Below, one piece after another: positions 13,002 through 24,312 of a stretch of DNA of 64,000 nt. Each line of letters starts with the position of its first letter. Positions within the stretch are counted from its first letter, which is position 1. The stretch comes from Fonsecaea monophora (taxonomy: Eukaryota; Ascomycota; Eurotiomycetes; Chaetothyriales; Herpotrichiellaceae), in assembly GCF_001642475.1 (NCBI RefSeq), contig NW_019174057.1:19854-83853 (forward strand). The letters are read 5' to 3'. The position numbers were made by a program, and so were the translations under genes. The notes under the pieces were generated by a model. The model ran no database searches. It was not told the DNA's origin and saw only the letters and a program-made list of their open reading frames with translations.

Positions 13002-14527
13002 ATGGAACCACCTCCCTCGCGAGTCCCAAGACGATGGACACCAGAGGAAGATGCGGTCCTGCGGACAGAGGCGACCTACCAATGTAAGTTGGGACATTCG
13101 CATCTGATTGGCCACGAGACTCTGAAGGCTGATAGAAGACCAGTAATCGCTGCTGGCTCAGTTAGAGATTGGAACAGAATTGCAACCAAACTTCCAGGTC
13201 GAATGAACAAGGACTGCCGCAAGAGATGGAGCAAGATATCGGAGAATGTGAGGAAGGGTAACTGGTGTGTATCGCAAGATTCGACGCCAGCTCCCGTACT
13301 ATACTAACACTGTCGTTTAGGGCGGCAGCTGAAGATGCGAAACTCAGAGACGCTGTTGCCGCAATCGGAACAAGGTTCGCAAAACTCGATGTCCACCCAC
13401 AAATCTCTCTCCGCTAAAAGGTGTCGACAGATGGACTCAAGTCGCAGAAATGGTTGGTACTCGACATGCCGATCGTAGGTCACCTTCCATCTTTAAAAGT
13501 CGACTCGAATGTTGAAACACGAACATTGACAACTAAAACCTCACAGAATGTGCCAAGCGCTGGACCCAATGCCTTGATCCCTCTATCGACCACAGTGACT
13601 GGAGAGAAGAGGAAGATAATAGGCTGCTAGCAGAGGTCGCTGCTTCTGGTCGAGACTGGAGGAAGATTGCAGAGTTGTTCCCTGGCCGTACCAAGTTGGC
13701 ACTCAAGAATCGGTGTGACCAAGACTGCCCTTCAATTGGCTCTTCACTTGTGCTTGCGACTAATTCGCTTCTGCAGGTACACGGCTCTCAGACGAAAGCA
13801 GCACTCTCAACAGATAGCAAGCAATAGCCAGAGCCCTCAGCCGCACCCAAGTTTTTCCACCCAGGTTCATCGATCAGGGAGAGACGAATTGATGCAACTA
13901 TCGGACGAGCTTCCCTCGAGTGAGGAGGAGATCTGTTCTTCGATGGGATCGACGAGGCCGCCATCACGTTCCTCGAACCACAGCAAGAAATCTCAAAGCC
14001 AGGCTGACAATTTCAATATGGCCATGGATCCATTGTCGGGGTTGACGACTCCGGCTAGTCATACCGACTCAAGCGAGTTATTTCAGTATATGCCGCACAC
14101 TCCCAATCAGAACTTCGGCTTTCAACATCGCCACAGCATCGACCATTCGCTCCTGGACTCAAGCAACTTTTCACCGTTGAATTTGTCGATGAGCGAGCCC
14201 ATGTTGACACCTCGACCTGAATACATGCCAACGTCCATGCTTGATGCCACGTACCCGGTGCATGCTTCAAGTCTCCCAAATGAGTGGCTTTCCGGGGGCC
14301 AAGCTTCGAACCAACACATCCAAGGCTATCCATTCCCCGAATCTTTTGATATTTCGTCCATGAGTGGGGTCGATCGACATTATGTGCCTCAACAAACATC
14401 TTTGAGGAAGACCACCATTGTGCTCGAGGATATCGAGGAGACCACATTGAGCAAGGTCATGAATATCCTTATCCAAGATAAAGCAAAAGTGAGGATGGAG
14501 ACAACGCACTCGGACCGATCTTCATAA
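13002..14527 (+). CDS. Three-repeat Myb DNA-binding protein (putative transcription factor)
   Basis: Six exons, 13002-13083, 13144-13264, 13321-13374, 13431-13474, 13547-13712 and 13777-14527, give 405 aa. Three Myb/SANT repeats fill the first 150 or so residues: RRWTPEEDAVL...DWNRIATKLPGR with NKDCRKRW; AAAEDAKLRDAVAAIGTRW...GTRHADQCAKRW; DWREEEDNRLLAEV...FPGR with LALKNRYTALRRK. The HADQCAKRW stretch is only restored by splicing 13474 to 13547, which supports the model. The C-terminal 240 residues are Ser/Pro/Gln-rich and look disordered, ending in a short hydrophobic-acidic segment (TIVLEDIEETTLSKVM), a possible activation or dimer region. Repeat-to-repeat similarity to animal/plant R2R3 Mybs implies sequence-specific nuclear DNA binding. 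Intron 1 has two in-frame acceptors (13143 or 13161); I prefer 13143 because it restores the GSVRDW lead-in. Its position beside the PKS makes it a candidate local regulator, but that is inference. Confidence 0.88.
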
Positions 14528-16700
14528 CGTAGGTAAAGAGGACCCGTGGTGTGACGAGGGTTCATTGTAACATGATCAAGTTGCTTCAAGCCCAGTTTTG
14601 GGTGAAATCAAGTTGAGCGTCGGCGTTTGGGAGCATGGCGGATTGCGAAATGGCAGTCGGATATAAATGCATCCCTGGGTTCTTGGTGGATTGAACCTCG
14701 GACTGACGGTCACCAAGACCGTATCGGATTTCTGGGGAGTCGCAAGACATGCAGCTTGCTAGTCAACATGGCAATCCAATGATCTGCCGTGATACCAGTA
14801 TATTGATGCTGTGACACTTCTGACTAAGGTCAAACAAGGACGTGGTGATCCCGATAAAGGTCTCAATAGGTTTGCTCCAGAGCAACCCGTGTGTCACAGA
14901 ACAACGGAATAGGTGGCTAGTTGTTTTCATAACTGACCATGGATTTGCTGGCAATGGTCCGAAACCCGGTTTCCAGACAGACTTGTACTTCAGTTGCATT
15001 GAGTGGAAGCAGTGGAAGTTTTGTCCTAGTCCACAGGGGTCAATTCGACTCGCTGTTGAAGGCACACACAAGTTGACGGTGATCGCAGCATGTCGGCCAG
15101 GACATTCGGACAGGGAGCGCAAGAAGCCAATCTGAGTCTGTTTTGGGTCTGTTCCCGCGGAAGGTCGATAGATACCAATGGGCGGAATCCGACAGGCGGC
15201 ACTTGTCCAGAGTCCGCTATTATGAAGGAAGGCATATTCTTCTTCTTTCGTTAATCTCCAAGCGAGGCAAAAAGGAGGCCTGAGCACTCCTTGTCGAAGA
15301 TGAGCTCCTTTCCTGTCAGTTGAATGTTGAGCTTGTCTGCGCTGTAGACCTCATCGCAGCGAGGCTCCACTCCACAAAACAAAGGGCGTCTCAGAATTTA
15401 CATCTCCACTTTCGCGAGATGGTGGCAGTACAGATGACGAAATCGGACAGAATGTACTCGGTAGTTACTCATTGACCATACAGGACTTTTTTTGTGAGTC
15501 TTGTCGCATCGCATCGACCAGTTTTCGAGCAGTGTTTTATCGATGTGAGCGGCGCTTGCTCGAGTCAAGATTCAACTGTGTTCAAGGACGATGGTCAAGT
15601 GCAAGTCTCCAAGGAAAGCGACACTGGGTTTCCTCCGCAGGTGTTCGAGGACCGTTTCTGGTAGATAATCCGGATCTGATGAGAGGCTTGACATGGGTTT
15701 GTGGGGAAGACGCCAGTCAGCTATTGACTAGCTACATCCATACATGTGGCTGCGCATCAACTGCTGGAGGACGCGATCACGTGCGGACCTCAACCCGTCG
15801 ACCCCCTCCGTCCACCAGCCTCGCTCTGTAGATGCTTACAAAAACGACCTTGAAAAACAAAGACAATGTCACACAGGATAGAGACACTAGTCAAGGGAGG
15901 ATTGTATGCAATATATAATTACAGATTGTGGCCGATTTGGGTTTACGCCAGTCCAAGGCGCCCAGGACTCTACTTGCGTGGAAAGAGGGGGACACAGAAG
16001 AACAATATGTGGGAAATATGTGATTGATAGGGAGAAGTCAGATACCCTTGCCGGTCTAGCTTAGCTACAGGACAATCGCTCTGAGAAGCAACGCAGTGGC
16101 TGGACACCGCAGCCAGGTCATTTTGCCGACCAGCCATTGACCACCACACCTAGTGCCGAGAGCTCCATGGCTGCTGATCATGTTTGTCACCATCTGCTCG
16201 TCGGTGGGATACATATTCGACCTCGCAGTCCCACTTTCTTCCTCATGGATCCAGCTCCCATGCTGCGCAGCAGTTCAGGCTCCAGAACACTGACGAGGCA
16301 AATCTCAACCTCGATTACGACGACATATAGAGCAAGTATTGTGGCGCTGAAAGTGATCGACTCGGGGCTGTGCAATTCCAAAGCAGGGGGAATGGGGTGC
16401 TTTGTACCAACAGACGCCTTGTCCAAGGGTTCAGCATCTTGCTGGTCGAGAACCACAACCTGCTGGGTCAGATGATGGGAAAGAATCCAGACTCCGGTTG
16501 TCTGCAGGGCTCGCCGATCTCTGGTCCGTGATATGTCTCTGACTGGAGAGCCTGCATTTTGTGCCGCCTCTGCTAGGATGGTGGCCAGTCTACGCATAGG
16601 TTGGACGCGCTGAGAAATCCCAATCGGCACCACAAACTTCAGATCTCACTCAGGCCGAGAGTCGGGCCTCCGCAACTTCCGCGACCCCCTTTCGTTCCCG
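14528..16700. other. Intergenic spacer, no gene recognised
   Basis: The spacer lies between the Myb gene and the 3' end of the convergent short-chain dehydrogenase gene. Short open frames on both strands (for example 14763-15287 and 16187-16633 on the minus strand) show no recognisable motif and no plausible spliced continuation. I see no repeat or RNA gene. Confidence 0.55.
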
Positions 16701-17504
16701 TCAATTGAAAATCATGCCTCCACTGACGTGGAAGAGCTGGCCCGTGACGAATTCGGCCTCTGGGCTCGCGATGAAGCTGATCATGTGGGCGACATCTTTC
16801 GGCTGACCGTACCGCTTCACGCACTGCTTTTCCATGGCCTTGTCAAATATGGGTTTCGCGTGAGGAGAGCTCCAGGTTGTCTCTGTCATGACGAGGCCTG
16901 GAGACACGACATTGGCCGTCACCCCCGGACCGGCCTCGGCAGCGGTAGCCCGTGTAAAAGCAACAAGAGCACTCTTAGATGCCGCGTAGGCCGCCAGGCC
17001 AGGTTCCGGGTGTGAAACGGTACCAGAGGCTATGTTGACGATCCGCCCGTAGCCTGCTTTCTGCATGTGTGGAAGCACCGCGCGTGTCAAATAGAAGCAG
17101 CTGTCCATGTTGACCATCATGACCTTTTTGTACTCTTGAGTTGATTGCTCCAGGAGGGGGCAAAACGGGTAGATGCCAGCAATGTGCACGAGGACATCGA
17201 TTCCGCCCAGTGAGGAGACCACTTCGCTGATCATGGAGCTGACTTGTTCTTCCGACGCCAGATTGGCGACCCGATAGGTCACATTCTTGCCTTCAGAGAT
17301 GAAGCTTGTCTCGACCTTTTTGAGCTGTTGCTCATCCAAGTCTACAAGAACCACATTCGCTCCCTGGTTGGCAAAGAGGGCTGCAGTAGCGTGTCCTATC
17401 CCATGCGCTGACCCGGTCACAAGCACCACTTGGTCGGTGTATTTGTCGCCGTAAGTTTTAGATGGTGGTATATTAGCTCCCTGTTGTTCCATGTTGGCTA
17501 CCAC
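16701..17504 (-). CDS. Short-chain dehydrogenase/reductase (FabG-like SDR)
   Basis: This is an intronless 267-aa classical SDR. It has the cofactor-binding TGSAHGIG at residues 30-37, Asp55 at the end of strand 2 (which usually favours NAD(H)), Ser160 in NIAS, and the catalytic Tyr173/Lys177 in YAASK. The usual NNAG motif reads VHIAG (106-110), so Asn is replaced by His, an unusual change. The C-terminal PGLV and VTGQLFHVSGG segments are typical. It should oxidise or reduce a carbonyl/hydroxyl on a small cytosolic substrate; the substrate is unknown. The stretch around the active site resembles bacterial-type 3-oxoacyl reductases and sugar/polyol dehydrogenases more than fungal T4HN reductases, so I do not assign it to melanin synthesis despite its position. 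Met5 (at 17492) is an alternative start. Confidence 0.88.
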   Translation of the reverse strand: MVANMEQQGANIPPSKTYGDKYTDQVVLVTGSAHGIGHATAALFANQGANVVLVDLDEQQLKKVETSFISEGKNVTYRVANLASEEQVSSMISEVVSSLGGIDVLVHIAGIYPFCPLLEQSTQEYKKVMMVNMDSCFYLTRAVLPHMQKAGYGRIVNIASGTVSHPEPGLAAYAASKSALVAFTRATAAEAGPGVTANVVSPGLVMTETTWSSPHAKPIFDKAMEKQCVKRYGQPKDVAHMISFIASPEAEFVTGQLFHVSGGMIFN

Positions 17505-18258
17505 TTCTTCAGGTTTTGAAGGTCAAGTTCCAGCTCGTACTGGGTGATTCGAGAGATTTGCGAGTTCTATTGTGCCACACGTCCTTCTGCAGCGACCTCA
17601 TATTGCAAAAGTATGCCGCCGTCGGTGACCGAGGACGGAGGATCGTGCTGCTCGTTTGGGTCATCGCCACCTCTTTCGTCATCTCCTGGACATGCATCTG
17701 GACCGACAAGTCCCTGTTGCCGTTTATGAAGGCCGCTGAGTCTGGGATTTGTGGATCAAAGGTAGGTACGCGGTACAGAGACACTTTTGGCGGTTAGTCG
17801 GCGAAGTGATCTGAGAGGGAGTGTTTGCTTGGCGCAGGATTGTTCGTTATAGCCATGAGTCTTGAGAGAGTCCAGACCCATTCGGGGCTTTTTGTTATTA
17901 AGCCATCGACCTCCGGAGGGCTACCTTGGGTGCTTCTAGCAGGGCAATGGCCGCTACTCCAGGTGGAGGAAGCATTGCCGAGCCTCTTCCTCAAATGTTA
18001 TGTGCTGTTTACTCGGTACTCCCCTGCCGTAGGTCGGGCAGATTCAGCCTCGTCCTCTCAGAGGCCGACCGGACTGATATCCATTTGTACAGATGCATCC
18101 TATACATTCTCTTAATAATGGATACAGGAAGCTCCTAAAAGGGCCTTGACATATGCAGCCAAATTGGTTTGATCACCTCGCAGTCATTCATTTCATGCAT
18201 TTTTACGGCTTACAAAACCTTCAACAAGCCCGAAACTACCGAGTACATTGCCCGCCCC
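17505..18258. other. Intergenic spacer, no gene recognised
   Basis: This holds the promoter side of the SDR gene and the 3' side of the thiolase gene, which are in tandem on the minus strand. Short open frames only; no motif, repeat or RNA gene seen. Confidence 0.55.
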
Positions 18259-19790
18259 CTACAACTGCTCATTCACAAACAGACCTGCCATGCCCTGCCC
18301 CGTGCCGATACACATGCTGGTGACGAGGATCTTCTTCTTGGTCCGTCTGGCCTCGCTCAATATCGTGCAGATCTGTCGTGCTCCCGTGGCGCCCAAGGGG
18401 TGACCCAGGGCAATGGCGCCACCGCGGGGATTCATCTTCTCGTGCTCGAGGCCGAGTGTGTTGAGACAGTAGACGGCCATCGAGGCAAATGCCTCGTTGA
18501 TCTCGAAGATGTCAATGTCGTCCTTTGTCAGGTGGAATTTGTTGAGCAGTTTGGGGATGGCGGCCGTGGGTCCGATACCCATAATCCGTGGGGGAACGCC
18601 AGCGACGGTGGCGCCGCAGAATTTGGCCATGATGGGTTGACCGAGTTCGAGAGCTTTGGAGCGTTTCATGAGCAGGATCGCAGCAGCTATTTTTGGTTCC
18701 AGATCACGTCAGTCTCTAATTCATTCTCCCATCCTATCGTAGGGATATAAAACGTGGGAAGTGCTTACCTCCATCGGTGACCTGACTGGCATTTCCACCG
18801 GAGGTCTTGTCGCCGAATTGCGGCATGGCGGGACGAATCTTCAACAGACTGTCGAGCGTGGTGCCGTATCTAGGACCCTCGTCCTTGGTCAGGGTGATCT
18901 CACGGATTTCTCCCGTCTTGGGGTCCTTGACCTTTGTGGTGATGGGCACGATCTCATCCTCGAACCAGCCGGCCTTCTGGGCGACCTCAGCCCTCCGGAA
19001 ACTCTCGCAGGCGTACTCGTCCTGCATTCTGCGCGAGATGTTGAAGTCATTGCCGACGTTTTCCGACGTCTGGATCATAGGCTGTGTGCAGTCGGCAGCT
19101 TCCTGGTTCGCCATGATCTCCGGGGAGAAGGGAGTGTCCTTGCCGGCGGCGTTGCTCATGGACTCACCGCCCATGGCAATGCCGATGTCGATCGACCCAT
19201 TGGAGATCTGGTTGGCGATGTCCTGCACGGCCTTGAGACCCGAGGAGCAGAACCGGTTGACGCTCGAGGCGGCGGCGGTATGGGGGAATCCTGCGGCCAA
19301 CATGGCAGCACGGACCTTGTATGCAGCGCGCGGGTCGCCGACCTGTGCATCACCAAGACGGTGTCAGCTTTCTACTCTTCTTCTGTTCGCCCATTTCCCA
19401 GATTTCTCCTGGGTTGTCATATCTTACATTTCCCAAGCAGATATCCTCGACAATGGCAGGGTCGATTTTGCTCTTCGCGACGACTTCCTTCAGCAGCGCC
19501 CAGACAATATAGTCGAGGTCGGTGTCCTTGAAGCCGCCCTTCTTGCCCTTTGCGAGGGGTGTCCGGATGGCGAGGGTGATGACAATGTCATCGGGGTTCT
19601 TCTGGGTGCTGCATGTTGACAAAAGCGCCACTGTCAGCGACTGCACAATCAGAGAAGCTACACAGGTAGCTCCGGAGCTGAGTTGGGTTGGACTGGACTG
19701 GACTGGACTGGACTGGACTTACATAGCAGCCACACCGGTCTTTGAGGAGGAGAGGTGCGAGAAGATGGAACCGAGTCTCTGTGTCGCCAT
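18259..19790 (-). CDS. Peroxisomal 3-ketoacyl-CoA thiolase
   Basis: Exons 19790-19723, 19608-19428, 19342-18769 and 18686-18259 give 416 aa. It cleaves 3-ketoacyl-CoA to acetyl-CoA and a shortened acyl-CoA in the last step of beta-oxidation. The N-terminus carries a perfect PTS2 signal, R-L-x5-H-L at residues 5-13 (RLGSIFSHL), so import by Pex7 into peroxisomes is expected. Catalytic residues are all visible: Cys115 in NRFCSSG, His370 in GGAIALGHPLGATG, Cys400 in CIGTGQG. Splicing restores the DICLGNVGDPRA and NASQVTDGAAAILLMK blocks, which supports the introns. Length matches fungal POT1-type thiolases. The PTS2 and the overall sequence argue against a cytosolic acetoacetyl-CoA thiolase (Erg10). 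Confidence 0.94.
19690..19719. repeat. Pentamer microsatellite, six copies of GGACT
   Basis: Six perfect tandem copies lie in intron 1 of the thiolase gene, just downstream of its 5' splice site (19722 on the minus strand). On the transcript this reads AGTCC repeats following GTA. Confidence 0.92.
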
Positions 19791-20531
19791 TGTGATTTTC
19801 TTGCTCTGTATATACAGCTACAGGAGCAGTTTTCAGTTATGGAAGAGCAAGTAAGGAAGAATATGGGGAGGAGGAAGAAGAAAAGGGAAAGAAGATGACA
19901 AAAAAAGGTGACTTGACTGATTTGATGATTATGATCCCCAACTTTCAACTTGTCCTCCTTGCTACTCTTGACATTTATCGCCGGTGGACGATGTTTGCCC
20001 CAGATTATCGCCGCCACTTGACAACTTGAACCTCGGCATCTTGCTTCGATTATTTACTACTTGGGCCCTCCTAGACTCTTTGTCTGTTGTTAGCCCCGGG
20101 GGTGTCGGGAAGGCGTAGTGGGCATTATACATGCCTAACATCGCCTAGGGGCTGTTTGTCCTGTATCTACGAGTACGAGGACCTTACCAGTCACCTCGTA
20201 TCCCGTAGGTACCTGCCGAGTACTTGTAGTTGCTCGTACTGGTAACCCATCGTTGCCTGCCGCTTTATCCACACCACTCCGACCTCTCAAGATCCGGTGG
20301 AATCGGGACTCCGGTCTGATCACAAATCTCAAACACCTACCACCACAGCACCACCACCACTCACAAAGCGTACTGTCAAGACGTTTGTACTGCAGACCTT
20401 CGTGCGTAAGAAGCGTAAGAAGCCGGGACAAGGGCGGCCACCGGTGCTGCCGAAGTCAACCCCTCCGTAGATACCATGTGTACCTTGGTTAATTACTTCC
20501 TTTACTCTTCTCTGGCTACTGCTCGGCAATA

Positions 20532-20574
<43 letters not shown>

Positions 20575-20965
20575 AGAAACTTCCATTTCATGTCTTCGGT
20601 ATGGTTTCTCATTGGTCAATCTATCGTTTCCTATTTCATTCTAGTTTTGCAGATGTTCTTCATGGGAAAGAAAAAGAGGACAACCTCTGGCAAAACGAGA
20701 CACATCCCCAGTTGATCACGCTGTCTAGTATTGGTATTGACTCGCCCTGAGGCTTTCTTGCTTCCCCAACGCCTGAAAAGAAGATCGTTTTCCCATTCGC
20801 TATGCATGACACGTTCCACGTACGTCCGTCCATCCCTCATAAAAGCCGGTGGTCCAGGGTCCATTGCCCGTAGACGTGGATGGGCTACCCCATCTATGAT
20901 TAACCCGCGTCCAAGTCGCGTGGGAAGACAAGATGCTGTATTCCGCCCAGAATCGGTCCGACATT
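19791..20965. other. Intergenic spacer with microsatellite and GTAC-rich patch
   Basis: This includes the thiolase promoter and the 3' flank of the Hsp70 gene. A patch at about 20165-20245 is dense in GTAC, CGAGTAC and GGTACCT words. A CT repeat lies at 20537-20570. I recognise no gene. Confidence 0.6.
20537..20570. repeat. Dinucleotide microsatellite, 17 copies of CT
   Basis: Seventeen perfect tandem CT units lie in the intergenic spacer upstream of the thiolase gene and downstream of the Hsp70 gene. The locus is likely to vary in length between strains. Confidence 0.95.
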
Positions 20966-23344
20966 CTATTTCTCCTCGACGCTGTCGGGCTTGATGGCCT
21001 CGCCGTCTGCATCCTTCATCTCGGTATCTTTGGGCTCGTCCGGTGGTGCATCCGCCCCTTTCTTGGCCTCCTCTTCCGCCTTCTTCTTGGCTTCAGCCTC
21101 TGCTCTCTTTTTAGCCGCCTCCTCCTCTTGCGCTTTGAGAATTGCTTGTCGCTCCTCTTCGACCTTGTCTTGGTAGCGTTGGATCACGGGACCTGCAACG
21201 AATCGGATCTCGTCCATCTTGGCCACATACTGTGCCTTGGTGGCATCATCACCTTCATCATACAACCAATCCTAGCAGAAGTTAGCCACAAGTTTCGGCT
21301 TCACAACGAAGCGCACCGGGGGAAATGCTTACCTCTGTCTGCTCCAGCTTCTCTCGGATCTTGTCCTTCTCTTCCTGGCTGGCAAAGTCGGCGTATTGTT
21401 CTTCGATCTTGCCCCGGAGCTCATAGATGAATGCCTCCAGCTCGTTCTTCTTGTCTTCAGTATCTGTCACGAGCTTGTCTTCCATGTACATGGCATTTTC
21501 TAATTCACCAAGTTGAGTCTTGGCTGCCTCATCCAGTGACGCAGTTCCTGCGACCAGCTGCAGCTCGCCTTTGCGCACTTGCTTCTTGACCTTACGCATC
21601 TTAGGCTTGGCCTGTTCGGCAGAGCCGTTGGGTTGATCGGTCTCCATGGCGTCGCCGTCTTTCTTTGCTTCCGGCTCAGGTTCCTCCACTTCGACATCCT
21701 CCACGTAGTAACCGCTTTCGAGGTTGAGGATGCCGTGCAGGTTCAGCCGCGCCTTGAGTTTGCATACCATGAAATCGTCCTTTTCGTCAGCCTTGACTCC
21801 TTTGACGGAGAAGCGCCCGATCCAGGGGTTGATCTTTCCGGGAAGCAATTCCGGCTTGGCGTACCGAGCTTCCAGATCGAAGGGCTGTTTGCGGTAGAAG
21901 GTTAGGATCTTGGTAGAGGGCATGACATTGCCCTTGTTAAAGACGGTCAAGCTCGTATCTTCATCCGGAATATCCGGTGATTGCTCCCAGGTGAACTCGA
22001 TGGGGTAGGTGACGATGTCGTGGACCGAGAAGTCTCGGACACGGAAGACAGGTGAGAGGATGGCGCAACTGAATGCGCAGCCCCGAGCGATAGCTTCGTC
22101 CTGATTGAGAGTGAAGGAGAGAGGCTTGCCAAAGAATTTGCTGATTCGGTCCTTGATGGACGGAACGCGAGTGCACCCACCCACCATCTCAATGGCATCG
22201 ATATCTTCAACCTTTACCTTGGCTTCGGCCAGGGCCTGTTCAAGCGGGGCAGTAACTCGATCGAGAAGTGGCTTAATCAATTCCTCCAGTTCGTCACGCT
22301 TCAACATGGCTCGGACATCCTTGTCATCCATCAGAGACTCGATACTGAGAGGGGCCTGGGCATTGGCGGAAAGGATCTTCTTCAGCTTCTCGGCAGCCGC
22401 GGCGACACGGGTGATGGCCTTTGGATTGCTGGTGATGTCGAGCTTGAACTTCTCTTTGAATTCCGCCGCAAAATGGTCTACGAGGGCTTTGTCGATGTTG
22501 CGTCCACCGAAATGCCGGTCAAAGGTGGTGGCCTTGACAGCCAGCTCACCCTTGCGGAATTCGACAATGGAGCAGGTGTAGTCGCTGTAGCCAATGTCCA
22601 CAAAGCACACTCGACGTGGCTTAGCCTCACCGTCGGGAAGGTCGGATTTGGTGATACCGTAACCCAGGGCGATGGCCGTATTGTCGTTGATGAGGCGGAG
22701 GAGTTTGAGGTTGGCAATCTCGGCGGCATCGAGCATGGCTCTTCGCTGGGTATCGGTGAACCATGGCGGGCAGCTGATGACCACGTCCGAGACGGGAAGT
22801 TTTAGTTCCTTGCTGGCCGTGTCTCTGATCTTCCCCAAATACATGGCAATCAATTGGACGGCCGTGAATTTTTGCTTCTCCCCGCGGTATGTGACTTCGG
22901 CTCCCACCTGGCCATTGACGTCCACCAAAGGTGCAGTAATGTACTGCTGCTCGATGGCGATCTCAGGGTCATTTATGGTTCGGCCGGCGAGGCGTTTCAG
23001 CGACGAGATGGTGTTTTTGAGATTCGAGATTTCCTGGGTCTTTGCGGCTTCACCCAGGTATCGACTCTTCGGACCAAAGCCAACCAAGGATCTAAAAGGG
23101 CGGACGTCAGTTCCAGCAGTCACCTTCACGGTAAGGCTAGATCAAGGTTACTTACGGTGTAGATCGGTTCGACGTCTCATTTGTGATCTGGTGAGCAGGC
23201 GAGTTAGCTATTTGTGTTTACAATTTGAGACTGGTCTTCTCTTGAACAGGGAAAAGGACAAGAACTTACAATGTCGATACCTTTGTTGCGCGCGACACCA
23301 ATCTTGGTGCTCTGGGCTCCAAAGTCAACGCCGACGACGCTCAT
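20966..23344 (-). CDS. Hsp110-family Hsp70 (SSE1/Hsp88 type), nucleotide exchange factor
   Basis: Exons 23344-23270, 23187-23156, 23091-21333 and 21271-20966 give 723 aa. The N-terminal nucleotide-binding domain begins MSVVGVDFGAQSTKIGVARN and continues NETSNRSTPSLVGFG; phosphate-binding and hinge-like blocks GYSDYTCSIVEF and VGGCTRVPSIK follow. The substrate-binding half has the long acidic/charged insertion of Hsp110 proteins (EVEEPEPEAKKDG, then a Lys/Arg-rich stretch), and the C-terminus is a helical Ala/Glu/Lys tract (EEEAAKKRAEAEAKKK) ending in an acidic tail. Hsp110 proteins act in the cytosol, releasing ADP from canonical Hsp70 and holding unfolded proteins. Length and the AQS in place of the GTT of canonical Hsp70 fit this family. 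I could not convince myself of a perfect heat shock element upstream. Confidence 0.95.
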
Positions 23345-24312
23345 TGTCAATGGCGCCTCAATTCAAAGTAGAAGGAGGGGAAAAAAGGTTTCTCGAGGTA
23401 TTTGTGTTGGTTGCGGTGATGTGATGGGACAGATTTTGAGAAGAGGAAGTGAAATCGTGGGAGACGAAACAGGTGGTAGAATTAAGCAAAGAAGAGGGAT
23501 GGTGATAAAGCCACTGTCTTCTTTCAACAGAAAGACGGCAACAGCAATTGACTTGGAGGACAGATACAAATCAGACCAAAAATTTCACCCGCCCAAAGGG
23601 ACCATTTTTCGCAAAGGGCCAAACAGCAGCCTGCCTTGTCCAGCCGCCAACCGCCTCCCGCCGTCCAGCCAACGACGAGCCAGTGAGCCAGGAGCACCAG
23701 TAGCTTCGCGCAGCTCGATGGTTGTCTTTTTCCCTTGCAGCCAAGCCCGCGGACGTCACTCTCCCACCCGCCCCTGGTGCCGCAGCCCACAACCACCGCA
23801 TCTGGCAATCTGGCATCTGGCATCTGGCCCGCCATTTGCCATTTTGCACACAAACTGCGCCCACCGCAGCCACCAGCAGCCTCTAGCAAACACGGTCCAG
23901 CAATCCTTGGCCGGGGCCTGGTGAGGCTGGCTCAACGGGCAACGCCTTGTCCATTGTCTCCCAACCCAACCCCGGCTTCCTTCAAATCACCCTCAGACAC
24001 GACATCCGCTGGGCAGCAATTACGCTTTACCATGACTTCATCTCCGAGATAAACCCAACTCCCAGATCGATAAAATGAGGCGTCAGTCAGTCAGCGTATC
24101 CCCTCAATCCCGACACATGGTGGCGTGAGGTGGAAAACATCAAGGATGCTTGTGGTAGTGTGTGGGGCGCATGAACAATAATACATTTGCTAATGTTTAC
24201 CTACTTGTTATACATATACGGAGTACAAACGTCCTCCGTCCTGGATTAAGAGATAATGATGTGAAACATCTTGTCTTGTTTCCTCTCTCCATAAGGCCGC
24301 CATTGCCGTGGA
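23345..24312. other. Intergenic spacer, Hsp110 promoter and chitin synthase 3' flank
   Basis: This contains the promoter of the Hsp110 gene, with an AGGGG stress-element-like word close to the start codon, and a short ATCTGGC tandem patch near 23809-23834. No gene is recognised; the open frames overlap on both strands without motifs. Confidence 0.5.

Noticed and set aside
16701..17504. SDR as the melanin T4HN reductase
   Set aside because: Active-site surroundings look FabG-like rather than like fungal naphthol reductases; position alone is not enough.
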